From Chloromonas sp. AAM2 (Eukaryota > Chlorophyta > Chlorophyceae > Chlamydomonadales > Chlamydomonadaceae), in NCBI GenBank assembly GCA_004335635.1, contig QAXH01001425.1, positions 45,958 through 109,957 on the forward strand: 64,000 nt of DNA, in the 5' to 3' direction. How positions within the stretch are numbered: position 1 is the stretch's first letter; each line of letters starts with the position of its first letter. This document shows positions 46,331 through 57,676 of this stretch, piece by piece. Both the position numbers and the translations under genes were made by a program. Under the pieces are notes generated by a model. The model was not told the origin of the DNA. It saw only the letters and a list, made by a program, of their open reading frames with translations, and searched no databases.

Positions 46331-49300
46331 CTACAGCTCGTACAGCTTCTCGTATTTAGTCTTCAAGTAACTCTGCAGTGCAGATTCACAGCAAAGGCAG
46401 GTCGCGAAATGATGAAAGGGACGTGCGAGGCTTGCTTTTGCAATTACGCGTACAGCGTGCGAACCCTTGGCTAAAAGCAGAGGTAAGGAAGAGAAAACGT
46501 TCGATTTGCTTTTGTAGGGCATAGTATGAGCATTGTGTGAGCCAGCATGTCAACTCTTCCTGCTGTAACAGCCTTATTGGTTACACGTAAATTCTTGAAT
46601 TTAACACGGCCTGACACCACAGCACCTAACACACTCAAAGTGCTCATAATGTATAGAGAGAAGCGGGTCAGTCTCATGATGATGCACTGTCCATACTGGG
46701 ACAGAGTGAGGCCACACATGTTGTTGTCCATTCCACATACTGTTGACTTGCCAGAGCACAGTCTCATCACACACAGACACAGGGGACTGGGAATCATGCA
46801 TTATGCATCAGAATCCAACAGCCTTGTATTCAATTTCATCCACAATGCCGCATGCCCTGCTGAGCCCCCTTATCCACCCACCAAGAATATGGCGGGCTTG
46901 AGTGGGCTTCCAGTGACTGCCTTCATGAGCTCGTCTCCATCCGGATGCAAAGACCCCAGCTTGTGAATGCGCTCGTTCAGCCACGCCTGAAGCCACACAG
47001 GACACGAGTGCACACGCTGGGGCATGAGAGTTGTGCCCTGCTCTGGTCAGCCTAAGGTTGCCGGCACTGGGTGAGTCCAACAAGGCCAAGCTGCAGCGGT
47101 TGAGAAGCACCGAGCAGGCCCTGCGTACCCATACACAAGGTGTGTGCAATACGAGAGGTGGGTTCGCAGAATCAGCACAGTTGCCTTATTTGCATGCAAA
47201 AGGCAGGTCTGACCGTACTGGACTGCTTCACAGATGCACCTGCTGCCCGCTACATGCTTTGCCTGGCTCCTGATCCGTCTGCACATACAAGAGGCCTGCT
47301 CTATCAAACGCAGCGAACAGCTCCTCCTTCCAGTACCTGCCTACCCCAGATAACACTAGCCTAGCTTTGCCCTAGGCCCGGGATAGATGACCCCAGATAA
47401 CACTAGCCAATTTGGAGGTGAACTCACCTGACTGGTGTGAATGACCGCGGTCGGATCACTGGCAATGGCCCTTCTAACGCGGTTAACCTAGCCATCTCTG
47501 GTCTCCATCTGTGTGTCAAGCTTGTTAACAAGACACTCAACCCGTACACCAGATGACCCTCCAGAACCACACCTTGAGTGCCTTGAATTCTCCCTTGGCC
47601 ACGTCCTCCTCCAGTGTGGGCAGGTGCACCAGCGCGCACTCGTAGATCTGAGGGCGGTGCAGCCAGGCCACAACACGCAGTACACACGGGTCGTGAGTTG
47701 ATAATCGATATGGCTGGCAAGAAAGACACCCTAGCTGCAATCCTTTCAGCCTTAGAGTGATAGCTCAGGCCTTCATTGCCAGAGTTGGTCTGCGCAGACC
47801 GTTGATTGTTCAAATCACATGGTGTTCAACTTACCGCCCCTGGGCGACCCCTGGTCGGTGTTCCACGGGCCGTCACCAAATGCAAAAAATAAATGGCCTC
47901 GACTGAGGCGTACAGATTCAAAATAGTAGTCCGGATTTCTGCCCCTGCTTACCTGTGTGGCGTACATGGCTCCCAGCGTGTAGCACTGCGAGCACACCAC
48001 ACGCACAAAGGCAGCAAACTTCAGGTGTCGTTGTACATGCAACAAGACCGATTACAGACCGACTGCCGAGTGCGTCCTGTGCACCAGTAGGTGGCCAATC
48101 GGCGTGTGGCAACGGTTGTATGATCGCTGCTGCAGGAGTGCAGGTTTCGCATCGAGTAGGTGGACCGAGCAGTGCAAATGGACGGGCATGCATGCAAGTC
48201 AACACGGCACTCAGGGGAAAGGTTGGGAAGTCAACATCAGGCCTGCACTCGAGTACCCTATCCTTGATGCATGCCTTACCGGGAAGTATCCGAAGAGGCC
48301 TGCAGACCAGTGCACATCCTGCACCACGGAGCACACAGCAATGCAAACGGCAATCGTTGACACTTGACGTGATGCTATCACGGTGCTCAACGGCTGGCTT
48401 TCGCAGAACATGCCTTGGCATTGGCCATAGTCTCTCAGCCCAACATCTCTGAATGCGTGCTGGCTACCGGAGTGCTACTGCATTGTTTTGTCAGCGGCCC
48501 CAAGAAGCTCAGGTTTGCAAAGCGAGAGGACAGCAAACTGTGGCCGTCCACACACTGCAGCCTGTGTGCGTACCAAGTAGACCTTGGTGTCAGGGGAAAA
48601 AAAGGAAGAAATACTGATTAAGTCGCTAGCCAGCTGGCTGGACCCCACTGCCTGACACTGGCTGTAGCCCACGTGCTTTGACGAGCGCCACTGACCTGCA
48701 GGCACCCCTGCGCGTCTGAGGGGGGCTCGGCGCCCAGGTACTCCTTCATCTTTGCGTTCCACAGCCGGGGCACATCCTCCACCTGAACACACATGAGAGG
48801 ACAGGATGCATGCGTCCCCGCCCTGCCCCACCCGCCTGGTCAACATGATCCTGCCTGATGGGAAAATCCGGCATCAAAGTGCATAAATCCAGATCTACTG
48901 ACGTCAAAATACTGTCAAAGCTGTCAAAGCGTGGCTTTGGATAGAAGGCTTGTTGGCTGGACTATACCCCAAGCTGGTGCCGCATGACTCGACAGCCCAC
49001 ACATGTCACATTGCCAGTTGACGTGATGCACCAGAGTCGATTGACTGCTCACCTTGACGGTTCCCTCCATCAGTCCCCGTTCGATCTCATAGCGCAGGAT
49101 GATGTGCATGGGGTAGGTCACCTGGAGCAAACAGCCAGCATGGGAGACGCTGTAACAGCTAACTTCACCGCAAGTATCGTTAGTTGTCCATTGTTCATGT
49201 ATGAACCACAGTCAAGTGGCATGAGCCTCCGGACACAATAACGCATGCTCAGGTAGATGGCTTCAGGCAAACTTAGACCACAGTAGACAACACATGTCTT

Positions 49301-52300
49301 ATTGTTCACTGAACAGCCTTGGGCTGAAGGTCAAAAGTGGCAACACGTGTGACAACGTCCATCGGTCACCTCGTCGCTTTCCACGCGAATGAATGAGGGG
49401 TCCTTGACAACGTTAGCTGCCTTGTACAGCTGGTCGGGTGTAACGGACGCAAACGCCTCGGGAAACGTCTCCTGTGGCAGAGCAGCAGGCAAGGACCAGC
49501 AGCTCAGTGGCTGTGTGGACAGCACTTCAGTGGCTGTGTGGACAGCACTTCAGTGGCTGTGTGGAAGCACTTCTTCACTTGGTACCAACATCACGGGTAC
49601 GGTACACTTTGTTGTCAACAAAAATCATCATGAATGTGTTGCATACGCTGCAATGGTGCCATGCTGTGAGTGATGCACAATGAAACCATCTACGCCGAAC
49701 TGGCACGACCCAACCGCACGGCTATTGCAGACACTAGAGCTAGTGCTGTGACCTGGCCGGGAGAGCGGTCATGTGCGCCACCATAACCGCAACTGGTCAT
49801 GCGCGTGCCTTACCTTGAGCTTGGGCAGCAGGTACTGCGCAAACGCCTGCCCCAGCGCGACCTGTCGCTCCCACAGCAGCGACTGGCTCTCATGCACCCC
49901 CATGCTCATGGCCTGGTTCACGGGCAGGCCGTCATACTCCAGGTTGCGGCCCTGCTCGTACAGGGCATGGCCTGCATGGACGTCATACACACACGAGCAA
50001 AACTAAGGCTTTGCGCCAAACTTGGCGGGTTTATGACCCCGGTGAGCCCCTCCAGCACGTCCCCCTGCCCACCTGTTTCGTGCACTGCCCCGGTGAGCCC
50101 CTCCAGCACGTCCCCCTCCTTGAAGCGGGTGGTCATGCGCACATCGGTGGGGTGCGGGCCGCCCTACATGGGCAGGAGTTAGGGTTGACCTAGTTAAGGG
50201 TTTGGATTAGGGTTAGGGTTAGGGTTAGGCTAGGGTTAGGGGCAGGGTGCATTCCCGTGTACAGCACTTGGGTTCAAAGTGAATGATGTTGGGTGGGAGA
50301 CGGATAGAGTCAGGGTTGGGGTTGAGGTTGATTGATGGTTAGGTTAAGGCCACCCTGCGAGGCCATGCCATCAATGCAGCCAACCAGCATGAGCCATGCA
50401 TGCATGCTAGGCTGAATGTACTCGCGCTGGGCGTGCAAAAGAGGCTGTATTCGTGCTTGTAGCCAGGTGGCTGACCCTGACCCTGACCCTGCAGTTGGCA
50501 GGCAAGTTAGGCAAGGCTGGCGCGCTCCTTGCGCAGATATTGGAGTGAAGATGGATGGATTGCCATGCAGGCGTGTGTGCAGAAAGCCCATGAGCCAGTA
50601 ACGTGCATGTGCAGTAGCAATGGCCATGCACCAACGGCCAGCCAACGGCGGTAGAAAGGTGCGTCCTGCAGCGTTGCCACATGCCCTCACGCCCCCATGT
50701 GTCCTTCCAACCACTACTCGTGCCCCCATGGTCCAGCACCCTGTCACAGTCCCACCGTGAACGGGTGCACAGACACGTCCAGCCTCCCCGTGTCAAGGGA
50801 GAAACCGATGTCCAGCGCTACCTGCCTGCACATGCGCAACGGGAACAGTTGACAAACTGCATATACGTACCTTTAAAGATAGTAAGTATATGGATGGATG
50901 GATGGATGGATGGATGGATGGATGGATGGATGGATGGATGGATGGATGGATGGGTGGGTGGGTGGATGGATGGATGGATGGATGGATGGATAAGTACCAG
51001 CTAAGGATGCCAGTACCAGCTAAGGATGGATAAGGACCCTGTCTATGGTGCGGCAAAAGCAGCAGGGCCCTACGTGCATGGAGAGTTACCCTCCTTATCG
51101 TTCTGCTGTGCCCTGAGGAATGTGCTCACAGCTGCTTTACCCGTCTCAAGCACTGCATCTTTCACTCCCTGTCCAAGTTCTGCCAGGACTCACTTGCACA
51201 GTGCAGCTTGTTTGTCGAGGTCGAACTTTCCCTTTACACACGCGTCACTGAGGGTGCTGGCACCCTTGGCCTTGATGGCGGCAATCAGGGGCACCAGGCC
51301 CGCACGAACCTGAAAGCAACCCACGGATCCAGTCATCAAATGCCCAACCACGTGGTGAAGCATGCATGAAAAAAGCCTATCAAGTACGCCTTCTGTGTTC
51401 ATGGCTCTGGCATGCGCTTCGTTGGGTAGACGACCTGGTGTGTGGTGTGCAAAACACAAGTTCAGAGCACTGTTCTCTGCTCCCATCCTTGCAACTTTTC
51501 CGACCCAGTGATACATGGGGGTGTAATAACCATTTTGTTGTGGAATTGCATTGCATTGTGTAGTTCAGTATCAGTGTGCTGATTGCAGGAAAGACTCGCA
51601 TCCATCCGCCGCTCCGCCGCTCATGCGACTGCGCTTCGCTCCGCCCTTGGCAACTAACAAAGCAATGTCCTCTAATTCCCTTCTCACACCCTCCTCCCTC
51701 TACACACCAGTTGAGGCAGCGACACTTGTGTATGCATCCCTCACCTCTGCGAACACCTCGTCAAGTCTAGCTGCCTTCATGCCCTTCTCGTAGTCATCCA
51801 GCAGCACGTCGTACGGGTTGGCGGTGGGGTCGATGTACTTGGCCTTCTCCTTGCTCACCTCTACCCACTGCACAAAGAGAGGTAGTTAGTGAAAGATAGA
51901 TGGAGAAAGAAAGAGAGAGAGAGAGTGTGTGTGTGTGTGTGTCACGCGATCGATGTCGCCAGGCAAGCTCGGATATGCAAGCAGGAAGGCAATCATGCTT
52001 TGTTCCTCCCACCTGCCAATGGCACGCATGTGGCAACAAACGTGCAAAAACCGCTCCCAGGGAGTGATTGGCGCCCGAGCAGGAGCCGCACAGCCCTGGC
52101 TGCATGGCCTTACCTGCTGCAGAAAGGGTGCAAACTTGGAAAAGTCAGAGGCCTTGCGAGCCTCCACCCACGCCTGCACCAACACACGCAAGCAATGGTA
52201 AGCACCGTGACTATTGACTGAGCAATGGGCACTGAAGGTTGTAGGTAGTTTGCTGAGTGCAAGGTTGTAAATTTGACATGGACGTATAAGCGTTGAGACT

Positions 52301-54656
52301 GCTGGTGCAAGTCAATCCCTTTCCTCAACCTGGGTTTGACCTGAATTGTATGTGTGTCAAGATTGACCTCATGCTGTGCGGCAGGCCTGGCTACAAGGAG
52401 CGCCCTACGTCTCTGGTGGCCGCTAGGTCACCCCGCAAGCAAGGCGGCCAGGGTAGGGTGAGCTAGGAAAGCTAGCTGGCACGAGACGCTGTTTGCTACA
52501 CTTCGGACTTGGTGCCAGCAGTCCTGTGCAATGCGCTAGTATGACGACACTTGATCCATCTTCTGTTCGACTTGTCAGACGATACAGATGTAGAAATACA
52601 CTCGCTCACTCACTGACTCACTGACTCACGGTCTTCCTGTTACGTCAGAGGCATGCGAACAGCATCTGGCACCTGCTGCCAAGAGCAGTAGCATGTGCAT
52701 GGATGCAGCACAGGAACTGAGCATGGTGCCTGGGCTCTCCACATGTTGTGCAGCCTACGTCTCTGACTCACCGTATAGCCGTCTGTCTCCAGCTGTGCTA
52801 TGCGCTGGGCCAAGTCCTTGGGCATGGCTGTGGCGCGCACATAGTCCTGTGGACACAAGCACGTGTGAGGCGACGGGCGAGCGACGCCATGTGTTCTACT
52901 TCGCAGTCAGGCAGACATGTACGCATGTCTTCAGTTTGCATCCATCTGCAACCCTGGTCACTGAACGTACAAGCTCCAGCCCATGTAACCGTTTCTCAAC
53001 ACATCCGCCCACACCCGCTGCCTTCCCCGCCCCTGCCTGCTGCTTTCTCCGGACCCAGCCTGCTACTTCACAAGCTCGTACCTTGTATGCATCTCTCACA
53101 ACTGCTTTGGCTGGTTGATCCAGCTCCTGTGCAGCTGCATTGCCTGCCGCCAGGGCTTCATGCAGACTGCGCAGGAGAGAACCCAGCTCAGCGTCTGTTT
53201 TCTGCAGCAACAACACCACCATGTATACAGGCAGGAGTTCACATGGCTTGCGGGCTTGTTGGGTTGCTCAGCTGGCGTGGGCCGGGTGCACAGCCAGTGC
53301 AGTGTTGTGTGGAAAGCACGCCCAACAAGAACATCAATCACATTCAGAAGAGGACTGAATTAGGCTCAGGTATGGCTTGCAATATCAAACAACAGTGCAT
53401 AGCACTTGCATGTTCTGTTGCCTTGCCTTAATTCAAACAAGTGCTGGGTTAGACGAGGAGGAGCCTTGCAGTGCCAATAAAACTAATGGCACCCGAGTTG
53501 CCTTGCCTTATCGTAGATGACTCCGGCCAGAGCGCTCTTCTGTGCCCCCCTGCTGCCCGCCGCCCCACTGGGCATCATAACCATCTGTGAGGACAGAGCA
53601 GGGTGATCTAGGGTAAGACTAGGGTAAGTGTTGATGGTTAGGCTTGAACAAAGCAGTATCAGAATGATGGCCGACTCATGCGGTATGAGGTAAGGCTACG
53701 TCCACAATGAGGTCTGAATGTGAAACAGCACCTACAGGTTTTAAACAGATGGCAATACTGGACCGTCCTGACAGTTTAATCATGGAGTTAACGGTTGAAT
53801 GCCTAGAGATAGGAAACTGCATTCTCTTGGAGGGCACGAGCCAAGGCATGTACCATGAACTTCAGTACCCTAATATCTGGACTGGTAATGTGGGCCCGCC
53901 ATGAGTGTGACATTGCCCGCATGTGCAGAGATGCACGATGCAAGTTTCTTGGCTCACTTCATCCCATCCCAGGAGCCCGGAGATGCCTTGCAGGGCACTC
54001 AGCTCCTTCAGCTTCTCGCAAACCTTGCCATAGCTCTGCAACCACAAACGCCCACAAATTGAACACAGCCTCAGCCTTGTGCATTGTAGGGACACACGCG
54101 CCGGGTGCATTAGACTGGTGCTGACAATAAGCCACTCAAGCCAAGTTCAGACTACAAAGCTAGAGGACCCGGCATAACAAAGGTCTGGCCTGTTGTTTGA
54201 TTGACAGGGTAGCCTTGGCTGAGTGTGGAGAAGAATGGCTGGCGCTTGCTGATGGTGATGCAGCCAGTGTGTATGTGGTGGCACTGTCCACCACCACCTG
54301 TCTGTCCACCACCACCTGCACCACCACCAGCACCACCGTCCCAATTGCCACCACAATGCCACCACCACCACCAACACCAGCACCACAATGCCACCACCAC
54401 CAACATCAACACCACCACCACAATGCCACCACCAACACCACCAACACCAACACCTGTCAAGGGTTGATGAGGGTTTTGTGGTCCGTAACTGCTGCAACCT
54501 CCTGACCTGCTTCGCGTCAGCTGGTGCTGTGGGTGCCATCACAGAGGTAGCCATCGCAGCTCGAGCGGTGGTGAAAGAGGTTCCTTGAACCCGCACAGCA
54601 GATCGCGCGACAAGCAGGCGCTGTGAGCCGATGACCTGACGCGCACACACGGACAT
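46331..54656 (-). CDS. M32 (Taq-type) metallocarboxypeptidase, organelle-targeted, 19 exons
   Basis: Exons on the minus strand, 5' to 3': 54507-54656, 53958-54035, 53507-53584, 53082-53201, 52772-52846, 52114-52173, 51745-51867, 51194-51309, 50756-50825, 50073-50163, 49814-49971, 49370-49471, 49053-49121, 48696-48782, 48280-48318, 47953-47985, 47573-47647, 46882-46986, 46331-46372. All phases agree, giving 556 residues; family members have about 500 plus a leader here. M32 enzymes are zinc carboxypeptidases that trim peptide C-termini. Landmarks are '[16 protein letters not shown]', '[10 protein letters not shown]', the zinc site HETGH in '[15 protein letters not shown]', '[11 protein letters not shown]', '[15 protein letters not shown]', '[13 protein letters not shown]', '[10 protein letters not shown]' and C-terminal '[10 protein letters not shown]'. 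The first about 45 residues, rich in Arg, Ala, Ser and Val, look like a plastid or mitochondrial transit peptide. The donor after 53507 is GC. Confidence 0.92.
49502..49572 (+). repeat. Three-copy tandem repeat (about 24 bp) in an M32 intron
   Basis: The unit 'cagtggctgtgtggacagca' plus 'ctt' occurs about three times, the last copy shortened. It is intronic in the carboxypeptidase gene. Confidence 0.7.
50037..50117 (+). repeat. 30-bp duplication spanning an M32 exon/intron boundary
   Basis: The 30 bases at 50037-50066 are identical to 50088-50117, an offset of 51 bp. The second copy lies in the exon that encodes '[14 protein letters not shown]'; the first lies in the adjacent downstream intron. 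The intron therefore contains an extra copy of coding-like sequence. Confidence 0.85.
50200..50245 (+). repeat. Interstitial telomere-like TTAGGG tract
   Basis: ggattagggttagggttagg and its continuation give about five TTAGGG or near units within an M32 intron. TTAGGG is the telomere repeat in some chlamydomonadalean clades, whereas Chlamydomonas uses TTTTAGGG. This is weak support for the lineage, or a trace of double-strand-break repair. Confidence 0.6.
50891..50991 (+). repeat. (TGGA)n microsatellite
   Basis: About 25 tetranucleotide units with a short GGTG interruption near 50952-50962. Located in the M32 intron between exons 50756-50825 and 51194-51309. Confidence 0.9.
54285..54460 (+). 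repeat. CCA/CAC-rich low-complexity tract
   Basis: Imperfect CCACCA, CAACAC and AATGCC units fill much of the first intron of the M32 gene. All reading frames are open as poly-His/Pro/Thr on plus or poly-Gly/Trp/Val on minus, which explains the long ORFs here; they are not genes. Confidence 0.75.
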
Positions 54657-54971
54657 CTGTCTGAAGGTCTTGGCTGGCACGACGAACCCTGCGCTGATTA
54701 GCGGTCACGCCGCTCAGATCGCAACCGCTCGCACGTGACCGCAAAGTGGTGGTGGTGGGCCGGTCCCCTGGTTTTTTAGGCAAGGCTGGTGTTTGAAGAG
54801 TCGGCCTGTACAAGTGTGCCAAGACAAGGACCGTCTGTGCATCTCAAGTCACAGCCAACAAAAACACCCATAACTTCACAACCCCTTCTTTTAAACGGTG
54901 ACCAGTGACCAAGAACCATCCATCACAGGCCAAGAGCAGGCCCAGCAAAACCAGCCAGTCCAACCATCAAG

Positions 54972-57354
54972 ATGGTGAAACAGCACATGAGCTCTATTGA
55001 TGTGGCAGGTCAGGTGGCGTGCCTGAATCAGAAGCTCCTGGGCTTGCGTGTGTCCAACATTTACGACCTTAACGCCAAGGCAGGTTGTTTCTGTGTATCC
55101 AAGGGTTATGCATAGGGGTAATTGGATGGCAAATGCAGAATCAGAGCATGCTAGATGGCGACCCAACACAGAGAAGGTTGAAGGTTGCAACAGATGTCAC
55201 GGCAACTGCAGCAAGGGTGGGCAGGACAGCTGTGCAGCAGGTATGAGGTATTCATCAGCTGCCTTCAGTGACAGCAGAAGCTGGCAGATGGGCAATATTG
55301 CTGTGCAGCGCGCCAGTGTAAGCAATACAAACCAACAGGCCTTTCCAAAGCACAACATCTCTGGCCCTTCACACCCGACATCCGCCCTGCTTCACATGCA
55401 GACCTACATGCTCAAGCTGTCCAAGAGCGGTGCAGATGGCGACAAAGTGTTCCTGGTTATAGAGAGCGGCGTACGGTTTCACACCACCCAGGTGTGACCC
55501 ACATGCACACGAACATCACCCAACTTCATCCCCTTTAAGCAACCTGGGCACGCACTTCAAGCCAGGGACGCCTATAGCTGGGCAACCCAGTCATTTTACA
55601 TCAGCAGCGCATAAGATGGAGCGATTTCATTCCAAAGCGCATAACAAGCATGCAAGGGTTTCAAGCCTTCTGTGCAAGTGGCCGCTCACATGCACACATA
55701 CATAGCTAGGGACACCTCACGCACTTTTAGCTCAGGGTGCCCCGATGACATCAACAAAACTACTTGGCAATTACTGCCGCTCCCAGCACCCTTCCCGCCT
55801 GCCAATCAGAACTCTTATTGTCACGGCAGGTCCTGCCAACCTTCAGTACATATGCCCCCCTGCCCCCTCCTACCTCGCTAAAACAGCTATACTTATCTAC
55901 GGGCTGGGTGCATGTGGGGTTTCATACTGTAATCTGTATACTATACAAGTTCATACAACCTAAGTGGTATTACTGTTGCTGCTGCAGGTGCTGCCTGAAA
56001 AGAGCGACATCCCCTCCAACTTCAGCCTGAAGCTGCGCAAGCACGTGCGCACCAAGCGCCTGGAGTCAGTCAGGCAGTTGGGTGTGGACCGGATTGTTGA
56101 CTTCACGTTTGGCTCGGGCGAGGTCACAGTGCACCTCATATTGGAACTGTATGCACAGGTGGGATTGGGTGGGATGTAGGTGTGAGGGTAGATGTGAGGG
56201 TAGGTGTGAGGGTAGGTGTGAGGGTGTGTGTGAGGGTGTGTGTGAGGGTAGGCGTGAGGGTAGGCGTGAGGGTAGGCGTGAGGGTAGGTGTGAGGGTAGG
56301 TGTGAGGGTGGGTGTGAGGGTGGGTGTGAGGGTAGGCGTCAGGGTGTGTGTGAGGGTAGATGTGAGGGTCGGTGTGAGGGTAGGTGTGAGGGTATGTGTG
56401 AGGGTATGTGTGAGGGTGGTGTGAGGGTAGGTGTGAGAGTAGGTGTGAGGGTAGGTGTGAGGGTGGTGTGAGGGTAGGTGTGAGAGTAGGTGTGAGGCTA
56501 GGTGTGGGGGTCGGTGTGAGGGTAGGTGTGAGAGTAGGTGTGAGGCTAGGTGTGGGGGTCGGTGTGAGGGTATGCGTGAGGTTATCAAGGCCTTGTGCCA
56601 CAAACTTGGGAACTGTCAGGTCATGTCCTGCCAGGTGCTTCAGTCCAACAGGTGCACAGCACAAGAGTTGACGGCGCACCATCGTGACATGGCATTTGTT
56701 CCGCTTGAGGCCTCGCTTTGAGCATAGAATCTAAAGCACGTGGGCCTTTAGTGCTGCCGCTGAGAGCGCTTGGTGGCTTCGCTATGGGTTCACAAACAGC
56801 TGATGTCGCTTCAGTGTCTCAATGTCTCACAGTCGAAGTCATGTCTCCTCACAGGGCAATATCGTGTTGACTGACCACAAGTACGAGGTGCTCACCCTGC
56901 TGCGCTCGCACCGGGATGACGACAAGGGGTTCGCCGTCATGGCCCGCCACCCCTACCCCATGGCGCATGTGAGGCTCAGGACACGCGTAAGGGCACAGGA
57001 CGTGGTGGCAGCGGCCGCCAGTGCTGCACCGGGCATGAACTTGAAAGGTAATTGAATGGAGGTGCTGTTAGGCTGGCTCCGTTTGGCGTTGACCGGGACA
57101 GGCAGCGAAAGATGAATCGTTCATTCATTAGTACATAGCTTCTCATGGTACCGCAGGACCAACTAGCTAGGCACTCAGGAGCAGCCAACATCCCCATCCT
57201 GCCACCAAAAAACATGCACATACAAGGTTCGAATCCTCTGGAAGGTCTGTTTCTGAGCCAAACAAAGATGAAAGATGAAGGATGAAAGATGATGAAAGAA
57301 GAAAGATGAATGCTGCTGGGCAGTCTGCTTTGGGTGATAGTGGCAGCCGGCGGC

Positions 57355-57395
<41 letters not shown>

Positions 57396-57645
57396 GTTGG
57401 CAAGTGGAGCTTGAGTTCACACCATGAGAACCAGAGTACGCTCCAGATGATGGGTGTCGCCCGCTCCAGTTGTGTGTCGTTGTTGCTACTGTTTTGGGTT
57501 GCTATTGGCTCGGTGGTGCTCCAGGCTTTTGCAAGGTTCAGGCAGCCTCTTAAATATGCCCAAAACCACGAGCGTTTTATTACTGCAACACAACCAGTCC
57601 AGGCGCTTGGGCAGCAGCCTGGAAGTACAACCAAGAAGGTGTGTG

Positions 57646-57676
<31 letters not shown>

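Noticed and set aside
46808..47149. 113-codon minus-strand ORF across the penultimate M32 exon
   Set aside because: The true coding frame at 46882-46986 is a different one, giving '[17 protein letters not shown]'; this ORF is a shadow.
49502..50991. Possible CRISPR-like or phage repeat array
   Set aside because: The repeats are simple tandem or tetranucleotide tracts without spacers, in introns of a eukaryotic gene.
54147..54680. Long minus-strand ORF with Trp/Gly/Val runs
   Set aside because: Only the first 50 codons (from the ATG at 54656 to 54507) are the M32 leader exon; the rest is the CCA-repeat intron.
55960..56682. Long minus-strand ORF with His-Thr-Tyr-Pro repeats
   Set aside because: It is the translation of the 12-bp minisatellite, and other frames are equally open.
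57226..57250. GGTTCGAATCC resembling a tRNA T-loop
   Set aside because: No paired T-stem, acceptor stem or anticodon arm can be drawn around it; it lies in an intron and appears to be chance.
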